A stretch of 30,260 nt of DNA from Thermoplasmata archaeon (GCA_021836665.1 JAKBHQ010000260.1:1-30260); one strand, 5' to 3'. Shown: positions 6,430-15,517, counted from the first letter of the stretch. Made by a program: numbers and translations. The notes: a model not told the origin generated them from the sequence alone.

Positions 6430-7140
6430 ATGGTGGAGTGTGGATCTGTGGCTGGGCCGAATCAGGAGCTAGCGAGGGCTTTAGGTGACCCAACGCGATA
6501 TAGCATTGCTGAGTTTATTGCGAGGTCAAATCATCCGGTAACTATTGCTGAGCTTACTGAATTTGTAGGACTTAACCACAACGCAGTTCGACAGCATTTA
6601 GCACGGCTTAAACGAGTCGGAATAGTTTCTGAGACTATCGAGGGAAGGTCTCAGCCCGGGCGTCCTCGACTTTTGTATCGAATTAATTCTGAGATTACGG
6701 GAAGGTTCGGCTTACCAGGACCTTATGAGTATCTTGCGCAGATTTTGGCCGAAAGCGTGGCGAGTGGTTTAGCTCCCAGGGATTTAGGGAGAAGGGAGGG
6801 GATAAAAGAGGCGCACGAAGGCAAAGTAAGTCATACTCCTGAAGGTGGAGAAAGGAGTAGGGACCCAATTGATATTCTGGAAGCCTCCCTTGTGGCGAAG
6901 GGTTTTTATCCTAAGCGACAATGCTCCTCCGGCGTGTCTGATCTTGTCTTAGGGAACTGTCCTTTCGCCCAGGTGGCAGTTCATTACGCTGATGTAGTTT
7001 GTGGAGTGCACCGGGGTCTCATCGAAGGTGTCTATTTGGGCAGTGGTGGACAGGGTGACGTCAAGCTAATTCCTAGAGATCCGAATTCGGCAGGGTGTGT
7101 TGTAAGCGTGGTTCAAGGACTAAGCGATACTGGTACTTAA
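6430..7140 (+). CDS. ArsR/SufR-like transcriptional regulator with four-cysteine C terminus
   Basis: A 236-aa regulator. The N-terminal winged helix covers about residues 11-90: LARALGDPTRYSIAEFIA, then VTIAELTEFVGLNHNAVRQH as the recognition helix, then a wing GRSQPGRPRLLY. The C-terminal half carries Cys165, Cys177, Cys191 and Cys223 in GNCPFAQVAVHYADVVCGVH and NSAGCVVSV. This is the layout of SufR-type repressors, whose cysteines hold an iron-sulfur cluster, so it may sense cluster status, iron or oxidants. No suf genes are nearby, so its targets are unknown. An in-frame TGA directly before the ATG fixes the 5' limit, and no SD is present, so leaderless translation is possible. A short hairpin follows the stop codon. 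Confidence 0.8.
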   Translation: MVECGSVAGPNQELARALGDPTRYSIAEFIARSNHPVTIAELTEFVGLNHNAVRQHLARLKRVGIVSETIEGRSQPGRPRLLYRINSEITGRFGLPGPYEYLAQILAESVASGLAPRDLGRREGIKEAHEGKVSHTPEGGERSRDPIDILEASLVAKGFYPKRQCSSGVSDLVLGNCPFAQVAVHYADVVCGVHRGLIEGVYLGSGGQGDVKLIPRDPNSAGCVVSVVQGLSDTGT

Positions 7141-7160
7141 GGCGATTGGTTCTTATCGCC
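7141..7160 (+). terminator. Hairpin right after the SufR-like gene
   Basis: GGCGAT (7141-7146) and ATCGCC (7155-7160) form a perfect 6-bp stem with an eight-base loop directly after the TAA. It lies between two convergent genes. No T-tract follows, so it is a weak terminator or an mRNA-stabilising 3' hairpin. Confidence 0.4.
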
Positions 7161-7259
7161 ATGCCCAATGCTGAATCTGCCCGCTATGGCTATTCGGGCT
7201 GGAGTATTCAGTGTTTTCCCAGTTCGATTTGGTTGTGATGCCTTGTGGGATATTTCGAG

Positions 7260-8423
7260 CTATCCATTCAAGCAGGATATGATCCTCTGTGTCATTTCTG
7301 GTATAAGGTCGGCTTCAGTGGCAAAATTTAACCTCGCAAAGTCTCTCCCATTCTCGATAAAGTTCTCCCCTGGATTCAAAGCTAGATGTCCATGTTCTAG
7401 CAAGTACTGCTGGGCGGTAGGTTTGAGGAGACTCCCGGAGAAGTCCAGCCAAGCTAAATAAGTGGCCTGAGGCATTTCCGACCTTAGCTGATCTCTATAA
7501 GGCTCTATAAGTTCAAAGAAGAGTTTTCGATTTACGTCCAGTTTCTGCAGTGTCTCTTCAAGCCATTGTTGGCCTGAGCTAAACGCAATTTGTCCAGCCA
7601 AGAGTCCCAAAGAGCCTGGCGAACCCCGAAGTCCTTGTGGTATGGATTCAAGTCTGGAAAGGATCTCTGTGGAGCCGGCATGTAGGACGGCGGTATGTAG
7701 GCCCGCAAGATTAAAACTCTTTGATGCTGAACTAAGTGTGACGGTTTTATTCGCTACTTCTGGAGCAACTGACATAATCGGAATGTGGACGGATCCTTCA
7801 TAGCAGAGGTCAGCATGGATTTCGTCGGAAATGATCCATAGGTCGTTAGAAAGGGCAATTTGGGCTATTGATTCAAGTTCTTTGGTGCTGAAGACCCTCC
7901 CGGTTGGATTCTGTGGGTTGCACAACAAAATTGCTCCGCCAGGGTTGGCTTGTTCCGCCTTCTTGGCGAAGTCATCGAAGTCTATTTCATATCGTCGGTC
8001 GTGCAACACAAGTTCAGAAGTAAGGACTTTTCGATTAGTAGCTTGCACGCTCGAGAAAAAAGGAGGGTAGCTTGGCGTGAGGAAGAGTATCCCAGCACCT
8101 TTGGCACAAAGTGCTTCAATGGAGAGGTAAAACCCCTGGATGACATCGGTGAGTGCGATCATTTCGGATGCATTCATGGACACCTTGTGCTCCTCTAGCT
8201 GCCATCTGGAAAAGGCTTCCAAGTAGTCGAGGGTCAATTTACGAGGTGCGTATCCAGTTTCGGAAAGTTCAATTGCCTCGGCAAGTCCTTCTTTGACCAG
8301 AGGTGGAATTCCAAAGTCCATGTCCGCTATCCATGCGGGAAGTACCTCTTTGGGGTACTCATTCCATTTTACCGAGTATCGTCTCCGTGATCTGATTTTA
8401 CCCTCGATCAAACCTGGCTCCAT
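7260..8423 (-). CDS. PLP-dependent C-S lyase / aminotransferase of the PatB/MalY family
   Basis: A 387-aa fold-type I PLP enzyme. The family cleaves cystathionine or other cysteine conjugates to a thiol, pyruvate and ammonia. Visible features, numbered from the chosen start: SVKWNEYP near the N terminus, LPAWIADMDFGIP (typical of MalY/PatB), CNPQNPTGRV (168-177), ISDEIHADL, and SSASKSFNLAGL with the PLP lysine at 235. I chose the ATG at 8421-8423 because AAGGGG lies six bases upstream and the product then starts, like other members, about 15 residues before the SxKW motif. A longer TTG start at 8492 would add 23 residues without an SD. It is divergent from the MFS gene and may share regulation with it. 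A role in methionine biosynthesis is likely but not proven. Confidence 0.88.
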   Translation of the reverse strand: MEPGLIEGKIRSRRRYSVKWNEYPKEVLPAWIADMDFGIPPLVKEGLAEAIELSETGYAPRKLTLDYLEAFSRWQLEEHKVSMNASEMIALTDVIQGFYLSIEALCAKGAGILFLTPSYPPFFSSVQATNRKVLTSELVLHDRRYEIDFDDFAKKAEQANPGGAILLCNPQNPTGRVFSTKELESIAQIALSNDLWIISDEIHADLCYEGSVHIPIMSVAPEVANKTVTLSSASKSFNLAGLHTAVLHAGSTEILSRLESIPQGLRGSPGSLGLLAGQIAFSSGQQWLEETLQKLDVNRKLFFELIEPYRDQLRSEMPQATYLAWLDFSGSLLKPTAQQYLLEHGHLALNPGENFIENGRDFARLNFATEADLIPEMTQRIISCLNG

Positions 8424-8554
8424 TTCCAACCCCTTCATGGCCATAGAAAAGTCGGCCACCTGCGCTAGTCTACTCCTTGCCAGTGGTCTCAATGGGTTAG
8501 CGCCTATCCTCGAGGGAGGCGCATTCTCGCCTAGAGGTTAAGTTAACTGGCAGA

Positions 8555-9790
8555 TTGCAGGCTGGACCCTGCAAAGAGCGACCTAAGGAGTGCGCTATTA
8601 CGGGGGCAAGGTACTTGTATCTGACTAGGGCACTCCGGACCTTTTGCTATGGTCTTGGCATCGTGGTCTTAGGTTTCGAATTCAAGGCCGAACACCTCAG
8701 CTCAGTTGAGGTCGGAATTGTCCTCACCTCCTTTCAAGGGGGCTCATTAATAGCTCTTCTGCTCGTTGGTCGATATGGCAACGCATGGGGGATGCTCAAA
8801 AGCTATCGATTGCTCTGGATTGTCTTTGCGCTAGTTGGCATACCGATGGCAATTCTGCATACCTGGTGGTCGATAGCATTGCTAGGACTAAGTGGTGTAC
8901 TCTCGCCAGAGACCACCGAGTCGGGTCCATTTACCTCTTTAGAACAGCCTCTATTGGCAGAGGCTATAAAGGGGTCATCCAAGGTGCGCGGATTTGGCAC
9001 TATAAATGCCGTCGCAGCCGCTTCTGGTGCGCTTGGAGCATTTTTCGCTGGAATGGCGTTGTCCCGTGTATTCCACGACTCACCCAACAGGGTCAACCTG
9101 CTCTTTCTCATTTACGTCCCAGCTGGCATAATTGCAATAGGCCTGGTAAACAAGCTCTCTGCGATTCAAAGGTCAGGCGATGACGCGGACCCCAATCCCG
9201 AGCCGACCGTGCAGAGATTAAACCAATCCAAGAAGATCGTCAAAAGATTGTCGGCCCTTTACTCTGTGGACTCGATGTCAGGGGGAATGATCGCCCAGGT
9301 GTTCCTTTCCTACTGGCTCGCTCGTCGCTATGGTGCAGACCCTGCGGAGATCGGCCTCATCTTTTTTCTGGTGGGAGTTTTCCAAGTGGCATCCTACGTT
9401 GCAGCGGCCAGAGCGGCTGAGAGGTTCGGTTTGTTGAATACCATTGTATTCACCCACCTACCCTCTAATTTCATTCTCATGGCACTCCCATTGTCTCCGA
9501 GCCTTGCATGGGCAGGCGTAATACTGATAGTTCGCTCATCGCTCTCTCAAATGGACGTCCCGACTCGCCAGGCGTATCTTATGATGATCGTCACTAAGCA
9601 GGAAAGGACGGCGGCGGCAAGTTACACTTCGTCCGCAAGATACCTGGGTCGCCCATTTGGTCCTATAATTACTGGGATTCTTGCAGAATCCTTGCTATCC
9701 CTACCGCTTGTAGCGGCTGGAGCTATCAAGGTTACCTATGATTTAGCTTTGTGGAAGGTCTTCAAGGGCACTCCGATGGTGTCGGAGTAG
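8555..9790 (+). CDS. MFS transporter
   Basis: A 411-aa membrane protein with about 11-12 hydrophobic segments. The first follows ARYLYLTRALRTFCYGLGIV. The loop SPETTESGPFTSLEQPLLAE (about residues 121-140) is characteristic of one group of uncharacterised major-facilitator proteins. A second-half loop with RPFGPIITG also fits MFS. The substrate cannot be told. The start is uncertain. The TTG used here (8555-8557) has no SD. A strong AAGGAG (8585-8590) lies six bases before an ATT (8597-8599) that is in frame, and a later TTG (8615-8617) would keep the whole first membrane segment. The gene is divergent from the MalY-type lyase, 131 bases away, so it may export or import a sulfur compound, which is speculation. 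Confidence 0.85.
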   Translation: MQAGPCKERPKECAITGARYLYLTRALRTFCYGLGIVVLGFEFKAEHLSSVEVGIVLTSFQGGSLIALLLVGRYGNAWGMLKSYRLLWIVFALVGIPMAILHTWWSIALLGLSGVLSPETTESGPFTSLEQPLLAEAIKGSSKVRGFGTINAVAAASGALGAFFAGMALSRVFHDSPNRVNLLFLIYVPAGIIAIGLVNKLSAIQRSGDDADPNPEPTVQRLNQSKKIVKRLSALYSVDSMSGGMIAQVFLSYWLARRYGADPAEIGLIFFLVGVFQVASYVAAARAAERFGLLNTIVFTHLPSNFILMALPLSPSLAWAGVILIVRSSLSQMDVPTRQAYLMMIVTKQERTAAASYTSSARYLGRPFGPIITGILAESLLSLPLVAAGAIKVTYDLALWKVFKGTPMVSE

Positions 9791-9847
9791 TGGGTACTTG
9801 AAGTGATGCGACCTATCCACATGACAGCAGACCGAGTAAATTATCGG

Positions 9848-9875
9848 TTGGTTTAGCTCTTTCGCTAGTTATGTT
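9848..9875 (+). promoter_or_regulatory. Possible promoter of the PAP2-family gene
   Basis: TTGGTT (9848-9853), a 16-base spacer and TATGTT (9870-9875) lie about 57 bases before the GTG start. Each box has two or more departures from consensus, so this is a weak call. Confidence 0.3.
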
Positions 9876-9932
9876 GTATGCGTGAGGCCACTAGGACTCG
9901 CGTGATCTATCTCCGAGTGGGTTTGAACAAGA

Positions 9933-10694
9933 GTGTCTAAATGGGCTCCGGTAAGATATGCAGACGGCAGGCCCGTCAAATTTTGGAATCAGCTTGCTAT
10001 AGCCCTGGTTTTTTACTTCGGTTATGAGTACACTTCTCAGCTCGCCTCTGGTTCGACATCGAGTGCTAGGCGAAATGCCCTTTGGGAAGTCTCTGTCGAA
10101 AAGCGGTTGCACTTCTTCGTTGAGCAGAAGATTCAGCATTTCTTCTTGCAATATCTATGGCTGATAAAGCTGTCAAACTTCTTCTACGTGACGGTCCATT
10201 TCATCCTGCCAGTCGTAATACTCGTACTCCTCTACAGGCGGGATGCCTCCCGATTTTTGCGATATAGAAATGTATTTGCCTGGATGACGGCAATTTCTTT
10301 TGTGATATTTATAGTCTTCCCAGTAATGCCGCCGAGGCTCCTACCTGCCTCTTTTCACTTCATTGATACCCAGCTCAAGTTCGGTGGTGCGGGGAAGCTG
10401 GACGCAACCCTCATGAAGGAGGCGGGAAATCCCTACGCAGCGATGCCTAGCCTCCACTTTGCATGGGCTGCCTGGTGCGCCCTTGGTGGCTACAAAGTTA
10501 TCAAATCTAAGCTGCTTAGGTACTTGCTTCTTGCCGACCCGTTTATAACGATTTTTGTAGTCATTGTTACCGCCAACCACTTTTTCCTTGATATTGTGGG
10601 TGGGGCATTGGTGCTCTTTGTGTCGATGGTCTTAGCCGGGATCAAAAAGAAGAACATGAGGGTAGATTCGGGCTGGTTCAACCCTATCCAGTGA
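9933..10694 (+). CDS. PAP2-superfamily membrane phosphatase/phosphotransferase
   Basis: A 253-aa protein with about five to six membrane segments. The PAP2 catalytic pieces are NPYAAMPSLHFAW (His175) and TANHFFLDIVGGA (His216 and Asp220), which match the second and third motifs of the superfamily. The PSLH form with MPPRLLP upstream (about 131-138) resembles the inositol-phosphoceramide-synthase-like (Aur1-type) subgroup found in actinobacteria rather than simple phosphatidate phosphatases. The active site would face the outer side of the membrane and act on a lipid phosphate or a phospholipid headgroup. GTG 9933 is the start offered by the frame; no good SD is seen. It lies alone between the MFS gene and mscL. 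Confidence 0.82.
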   Translation: MSKWAPVRYADGRPVKFWNQLAIALVFYFGYEYTSQLASGSTSSARRNALWEVSVEKRLHFFVEQKIQHFFLQYLWLIKLSNFFYVTVHFILPVVILVLLYRRDASRFLRYRNVFAWMTAISFVIFIVFPVMPPRLLPASFHFIDTQLKFGGAGKLDATLMKEAGNPYAAMPSLHFAWAAWCALGGYKVIKSKLLRYLLLADPFITIFVVIVTANHFFLDIVGGALVLFVSMVLAGIKKKNMRVDSGWFNPIQ

Positions 10695-10768
10695 GCAATT
10701 TCCGGTATGTTTTGAGGACTACTTGAAAATTAGTGGACTATGGAGTTTGGATAAAGTACACTGCGGCG

Positions 10769-11188
10769 ATGAGCGTAGCAAAGGAATTTAAAGATTTCGT
10801 CCTAAGGGGCAACGTAGTCGATCTCGCAGTCGGCGTAATCATTGGGACCGCCTTCAACGGCGTAGTCCAGTCACTTGTGAAGGACCTTATTACTCCTCTG
10901 ATTGGTATAGTCGGTGGATTTAACTTCAGCGGTTTATCAGCGACCGTGAATAAGAGCGTGTTTCTCTTTGGGACATTTTTGAATACAGTGGTCAGTTTTT
11001 TAATTATTGCGCTCGTGGTGTTTTTCCTTATAGTCAAGCCCATCAATGCGCTATCTGCTCGTGCTGCAGCAAAAAAGGCCTCTCCACCTCCGGAACCTAG
11101 CACCAAGAGTTGCCCATATTGCATCACGGATATTGCAATAACCGCTACTAGATGCCCCAATTGCACATCGGTTCTATCTCCTAGCTAG
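10769..11188 (+). CDS. mscL: Large-conductance mechanosensitive channel with zinc-ribbon tail
   Basis: A 139-aa homopentameric channel subunit that opens under membrane tension during osmotic downshock. [20 protein letters not shown] at the N terminus matches MscL almost residue for residue; TM1 spans about 15-46 and TM2 about 66-90. The cytoplasmic end is unusual compared with the Escherichia coli protein: instead of a plain helical bundle it has a proline-rich linker and a CPYC-x10-CPNC zinc ribbon (Cys115, 118, 129, 132). I believe such tails occur in other bacterial MscL proteins. The start at ATG 10769 is set by family alignment; a GTG at 10733 would add 12 residues. Neither has an SD. 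Confidence 0.93.
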   Translation: MSVAKEFKDFVLRGNVVDLAVGVIIGTAFNGVVQSLVKDLITPLIGIVGGFNFSGLSATVNKSVFLFGTFLNTVVSFLIIALVVFFLIVKPINALSARAAAKKASPPPEPSTKSCPYCITDIAITATRCPNCTSVLSPS

Positions 11189-11291
11189 AGCAAGTTTTGA
11201 TTTAGGCGTTTCCAGATACGTCGGCAAACTTAGGTTGACGCCGCGTCTTTTGGTAGTCTGGATCGGTTACAGTGATCGGCTGGAGGTTTAG

Positions 11292-12347
11292 ATGACTATG
11301 GATATTGCCGCAGTTCTAGGTGATGAGGCTGAATACTATCTCTCGCACAAGTGTCAGGGTGTGGGTGCTGACTCGTTAACTTTACCCGGTGGTGACTTCA
11401 TAGACCGTGTTTTTGTCGACTCGGACCGACCTGTAGCTGTGCTAAGAAACATGCAGTCGGTCTTCAATCACGGGCGGCTTTCAGGAACCGGTTATATCTC
11501 TATTTTGCCTGTTGACCAGGGAATCGAACATTCCGCAGGGGCGTCGTTTGCTAAGAATCCAATTTACTTTGATCCAAAAGAGATCTGTGAATTGGCTTTA
11601 GGCGGTGGATGTTCTGCGGTAGCTACCACCGTTGGTGGTCTGGGCATCGTCGCAAGGCGTTATGCGCACAAGATCCCTTTTATTGTCAAGATCAACCACA
11701 ATGAGCTTCTTACCTACCCTAACCGATTTGACCAGGTTATGTTTGCATCGGTTCGACAGGCTTCTGACCTGGGTGCAGTGGGTGTCGGAGCGACGATTTA
11801 TTTTGGGTCAGAGGAGAGTACTAGGCAGATTGTCGAGGTGACCGAAGCATTTGCGGAAGCGCACAGACTGGGTATGTTTACAGTGCTGTGGTGCTATCTC
11901 CGGAACTCCGCCTTTAAAACTCCCGAAGGTGATCTTCATACGGCTTCTGACCTTACGGGTCAGGCTAACTATTTGGGATCTACCATCCAGGCCGACATCG
12001 TCAAACAGAAGCTTCCGACCACCAATGCTGGATTCGTCAAAATGGCGTATTCGAAGACCGATCCGCTTGTCTATGAGAAGCTCACCTCTGATCACCCCAT
12101 TGACCTGACTCGTTGGCAAGTTCTTAATGCATACGCTGGCAGGATCGGGTTGATCAATTCCGGAGGTGAGTCCAAGGGAGCCTCTGATCTGCAAGATGCC
12201 GTGACCACCGCAGTCATTAACAAACGAGCTGGGGGAATGGGACTTATCGTTGGTCGCAAGGCCTTTCAGCGACCGATGGACGATGGAGTGCAGCTTCTTA
12301 ATGCTATTCAGGATGTCTATTTGGATCAGTCGATAACCGTCGCATAG
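11292..12347 (+). CDS. fbaB: Class I fructose-bisphosphate aldolase
   Basis: Cleaves fructose 1,6-bisphosphate to dihydroxyacetone phosphate and glyceraldehyde 3-phosphate through a lysine Schiff base, in glycolysis or gluconeogenesis. The 351-aa product aligns end to end with Escherichia coli FbaB (350 aa, from memory): [80 protein letters not shown], and the C-terminal [18 protein letters not shown]. The ATG has GGAGG five bases upstream (11282-11286). It is a stand-alone gene convergent with the DUF1015 gene, with only 19 bases between them. It is the archaeal/DhnA-type aldolase, not the class II enzyme. Confidence 0.96.
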   Translation: MTMDIAAVLGDEAEYYLSHKCQGVGADSLTLPGGDFIDRVFVDSDRPVAVLRNMQSVFNHGRLSGTGYISILPVDQGIEHSAGASFAKNPIYFDPKEICELALGGGCSAVATTVGGLGIVARRYAHKIPFIVKINHNELLTYPNRFDQVMFASVRQASDLGAVGVGATIYFGSEESTRQIVEVTEAFAEAHRLGMFTVLWCYLRNSAFKTPEGDLHTASDLTGQANYLGSTIQADIVKQKLPTTNAGFVKMAYSKTDPLVYEKLTSDHPIDLTRWQVLNAYAGRIGLINSGGESKGASDLQDAVTTAVINKRAGGMGLIVGRKAFQRPMDDGVQLLNAIQDVYLDQSITVA

Positions 12348-12366
12348 CTTTTGGCTTGGCGGTCAT

Positions 12367-13467
12367 TTATCGGTCGATTTCTTCTCCGAGTAGCAGGCCA
12401 GGAAGGGCCTTGGGGTGGAAGCGGGTTGTTTTGGCTGGCAGGAGTTGCTTGGATGTACTCCTTGATACTACCGTTTCAATGGTAACTGGTCGCGGAAGTA
12501 GCTCAAAGGTTTCGCCGTCGTATTCGCTTGGAGTGCTCTGGTCTAGGAAGCTTACGTCGGATCTGTATCCAGCAGACTCGAAAGGGAACGGGATCTCAGC
12601 CTCAAATAGTTCAGCGTCTGTGACTTCCGAATCTGAGGCAATTTTCGAGATTTCGCCACTGAATGCGAATACCGCCTTGCCTATCCTTAATAGCGGTGCG
12701 GTGGGCCATGATATCTTGGCCCGACCTGTGCCTGAAACGGGGACGAGGTCGAATTTTGTCCTAAGCATCCGCTCTAAGTTTGACGGCGGCACCGTCGGGC
12801 GATAGCTTCTAGCCCAGGTGGCAAGGGTGGGTCCTTGATCGAATGAAGGCGTTACCATGCACGTAAATCGCTTCGGTCCAGTAGCCGCGATTGACGAGGC
12901 AGCAGCCCTTAGACGGTGGTGTCCATCGGCCACTATCAAAGGTAGAGAGCTAGTGGTCTCTTGAAATTCCCTCAGTAATGCAGGTTGCCTGATAAGCCAA
13001 ATTCTGTGGTGCACTCCTGTCGAGTCCGTGACCCTCGAAACGAGGTCACCTTCCGAGATGCTGATCAGCTGAGAGATTGCTTCTGTCTTGTCTAATAGCC
13101 AAATGGGATGCTTTGGTCTTTTACTTGGAATCCGGTCTTGACGGTAGGCATGGGTAGTGTTTTCGTGGGGCAGGAGTGCTAAATCTGGCCACGGCTGACC
13201 GGAGAGAGGGTCAGTATGGTTGTCGGATTGCTTTGATTTCTGGGGTAAAGAGGCGGGGTCGGTTAGTTCTAAGATGCCAACGATGCCCCTCATTCTTTTG
13301 AGTTCGCCGCTCTGGGTGGTATGCACGGTTTGGTAGATATAAAGACCCGCTTCATCGTCTAACGTTATCTGGTCAAGGAGTGGCTCTAAAGGTGGGTTCT
13401 CAATAGTTGAGGTACTGGCTTCGAATGGGTCATACCTATAAGAGGCGAAGGGGAGCAGAGAGTGCAT
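12367..13467 (-). CDS. DUF1015 family protein
   Basis: A 366-aa cytosolic protein of unknown biochemical role. Typical family features are PFASYRYDP at the N terminus, LLPHENTTHAYRQDR in the middle and LIVADGHHRLRAAA (about residues 195-208), a DGHHR motif that is the family hallmark. The ATG at 13465-13467 was chosen because DUF1015 proteins begin a few residues before PF-x-x-x-RYD. The open frame continues upstream to 13569 but would overlap the divergent phosphatase gene. The SD is weak (AGAG close to the ATG). The family is widespread in bacteria and often near serine or phosphoglycerate metabolism genes; that context is not seen here. Confidence 0.85.
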   Translation of the reverse strand: MHSLLPFASYRYDPFEASTSTIENPPLEPLLDQITLDDEAGLYIYQTVHTTQSGELKRMRGIVGILELTDPASLPQKSKQSDNHTDPLSGQPWPDLALLPHENTTHAYRQDRIPSKRPKHPIWLLDKTEAISQLISISEGDLVSRVTDSTGVHHRIWLIRQPALLREFQETTSSLPLIVADGHHRLRAAASSIAATGPKRFTCMVTPSFDQGPTLATWARSYRPTVPPSNLERMLRTKFDLVPVSGTGRAKISWPTAPLLRIGKAVFAFSGEISKIASDSEVTDAELFEAEIPFPFESAGYRSDVSFLDQSTPSEYDGETFELLPRPVTIETVVSRSTSKQLLPAKTTRFHPKALPGLLLGEEIDR

Positions 13468-13529
13468 GTCTCTATGAATAGTGGCTCGAAGCACCAATTT
13501 GCGCACTTTCTGACATAGAAGGTGGTACT

Positions 13530-14321
13530 TTGCCAAGAAAGGACGATTTTTTGAATAGTAATGCCACATGGGTGCTCGATTTGGACGGCGTTATCTGGTT
13601 AGGTGACGAGGTTATACCCGGTGCACGAGAAGCCATTTCGGCGCTAAGGGCCAATGGCAGGGGAGTGTTGTTAGTGACTAACAATTCTCGTCCAACATTC
13701 ACCGAATATTTGCAGAAGCTGGCTGGGTTTGGGATCGATATCTCTAGGGACGAGCTTATTTCTTCTTCGATTGCCGCTGGGTCACTCATAAATCCCGGGG
13801 AAAGTGTCTACGTTATTGGTGGCGAAGGTTTAAAGGAAGCCGTCATATCGTCAGGTGCCCAAATATCCAAGGATCATCGTGCTGACGTAGTGGCGGTGGG
13901 TTGGTCGAAGGAGTTCGACTACGAGATGATGTCGATAGCGCTAAGGGCGCTGCTAGCCGGTGCTCGGTTTGTGGCAACTAATGAGGACCCTACCTATCCA
14001 ACTCCACGGGGACTAGTTCCCGGTGCTGGAGCGATAGTCAGGTCTATCGCCTATGCGTCGGGTCGCGAGCCAATGGTAGCTGGGAAACCACATACGCCAA
14101 TCGTTGAAATGGTGAAAGAGCGAGTGGGCCCTGGTTCGGTGATGGTCGGAGACCGCTACAGCACAGACGGAATTTTTGCAAAAAATGTTGGCCTACCCTT
14201 CTACCTAGTACTCTCTGGAGTGACGAAGGAGGCGGATCCATCATGGCAACCTAGTCCCGAAAGAATCGGCAGGGATCTTCTGGATCTTGTTCGAACTGAT
14301 GAGTTTCACGTTGGCGGCTAA
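13530..14321 (+). CDS. HAD-IIA phosphatase, NagD-like
   Basis: A 263-aa haloacid dehalogenase-type sugar or nucleotide phosphatase. Motif I is LDLDGVIWLG with nucleophile Asp17 and acid-base Asp19. Motif II is LLVTNNSRP (47-55). A large cap domain with NEDPTYPTPRG (151-161) follows, the signature of the NagD/pNPPase group. Motif III is AGKPH with Lys186, and motif IV is VGDRYSTDG (Asp208, Asp213). The family substrates include UMP, glycerol phosphate, 2-phosphoglycolate and p-nitrophenyl phosphate, and the sequence does not decide among them. The TTG start has AAGG about seven bases upstream and leaves a 62-base divergent promoter region with the DUF1015 gene. Confidence 0.88.
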   Translation: MPRKDDFLNSNATWVLDLDGVIWLGDEVIPGAREAISALRANGRGVLLVTNNSRPTFTEYLQKLAGFGIDISRDELISSSIAAGSLINPGESVYVIGGEGLKEAVISSGAQISKDHRADVVAVGWSKEFDYEMMSIALRALLAGARFVATNEDPTYPTPRGLVPGAGAIVRSIAYASGREPMVAGKPHTPIVEMVKERVGPGSVMVGDRYSTDGIFAKNVGLPFYLVLSGVTKEADPSWQPSPERIGRDLLDLVRTDEFHVGG

Positions 14322-14325
14322 CGTG

Positions 14326-14345
14326 GCGAGCCGGGTTGGCCTCGC
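14326..14345 (+). terminator. Weak terminator candidate after the HAD phosphatase
   Basis: GCGAG (14326-14330) pairs with CTCGC (14341-14345), with CC/GG extending the stem inward past one bulged base. No T-tract follows. This is the only stem seen between the phosphatase gene and the next gene. Confidence 0.25.
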
Positions 14346-14421
14346 GTGCTGCTAGGTCGGCGTGCCTCTGATGAAGTAGTTTGTAATTAATCGATTTTCA
14401 ATCTTTAGCTTGGGAGCAGCG

Positions 14422-15414
14422 ATGCGTGAAGTGGTATTGGCGGCCAGACCTGTTGGGTGGCCCAAAGATAGCGATTTTGGAATAAGGGAAGCGGACATTC
14501 CCAAGATTGCCAATGGTGAAGTACTCGTGAAGGTCGACTGGCTTTCCGTCGATCCTTACATGCGCGGAAGGATGAACGACCAAAAGAGCTACGTACCACC
14601 GTTTGCGCTCGATGCTCCGCTTGCGGGAGGGGCGGTGGGAACGGTAGTTGAAACTACGGTCGACAACCTTCCTGTTGGAGCGATTGTCACTGGCACCTTC
14701 GGGTGGCGTGAGTTCGATGCGGTGTCAGCTAAGGCTGTGATGAGGATTGAGGACGACTCGACCCCCCCTGAGTACTACCTAGGTGTCCTTGGGATGCCGG
14801 GTATGACCGCTTACTATGGCCTGATAAACGTCGGTGACGTAAAGGACGGAGAGGTCGTTTATGTATCCGCTGCAGCTGGAGCAGTCGGTTCAATAGTCGG
14901 TCAGATTGCCAAGATTAAGGGCTGCCGAACTATCGGAAGCGCCGGCGGTCCGGAGAAGGTAGGCAGGCTAGCTGAACTTGGATTCGATGTTGGAATCGAT
15001 TACCGTTCTGCTGATCTGCGGGAGACTCTAGCTGCTGCTGCGCCTGGAGGGGTCGATATTTACTTCGATAATGTGGGTGGTGACCATTTAGAAGCGGCCC
15101 TTTGGAACATGGCCGATTATGGCCGAATTGTCATGTGCGGTGCGATTTCTCTTTACAACTCTTCACAAGCCCAACCCGGTCCAAAAAATCTTGTTCTGGC
15201 GGTGCAAAGGCGTCTTCGGCTGCAGGGGTTTATAGTGAGCGACCATTTTTCTGAGATGGGTCAATGCATAAACGATATGAAGGGCTGGGTTAGGGAAGGA
15301 AAAATATCAGTAGATCAAACGGTAGTTACTGGCCTTGAGGCGGCGCCGGGAGCCCTTATCGGACTCATGCGAGGTGAGAATTTAGGCAAGATGCTAGTTA
15401 AGGTTTCATATTGA
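14422..15414 (+). CDS. NADP-dependent oxidoreductase, MDR superfamily (prostaglandin/alkenal reductase type)
   Basis: A 330-aa zinc-free medium-chain reductase that would reduce the double bond of alpha,beta-unsaturated ketones or aldehydes with NADPH. The N-terminal GroES-like domain holds WLSVDPYMRGRMND (about residues 36-49), a hallmark of the leukotriene B4 dehydrogenase/CurA group. The Rossmann domain holds GMPGMTAYYGL, VYVSAAAGAVGSIVGQIAK (the A-x-x-G-x-x-G fold) and DIYFDNVGGDHLEAAL. No catalytic zinc ligands are visible. The ATG at 14422 has GGGAG five bases upstream; a TTG at 14410 would add four residues. A single gene, probably for detoxifying reactive carbonyls. Confidence 0.9.
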   Translation: MREVVLAARPVGWPKDSDFGIREADIPKIANGEVLVKVDWLSVDPYMRGRMNDQKSYVPPFALDAPLAGGAVGTVVETTVDNLPVGAIVTGTFGWREFDAVSAKAVMRIEDDSTPPEYYLGVLGMPGMTAYYGLINVGDVKDGEVVYVSAAAGAVGSIVGQIAKIKGCRTIGSAGGPEKVGRLAELGFDVGIDYRSADLRETLAAAAPGGVDIYFDNVGGDHLEAALWNMADYGRIVMCGAISLYNSSQAQPGPKNLVLAVQRRLRLQGFIVSDHFSEMGQCINDMKGWVREGKISVDQTVVTGLEAAPGALIGLMRGENLGKMLVKVSY

Positions 15415-15517
15415 CCAGGGGATCTTTCTGGATGTAAGAGTTTCATCATTGGGGGTTCATGAGATTCTAAGGCATCGAGATGAAAATAGCTAGGTCGAGT
15501 AGTGGATACTTGTAGAT

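Noticed and set aside
10738..11166. Minus-strand 142-codon frame opposite mscL
   Set aside because: It is the antisense of a clearly identified gene, with no SD and no recognisable domain.
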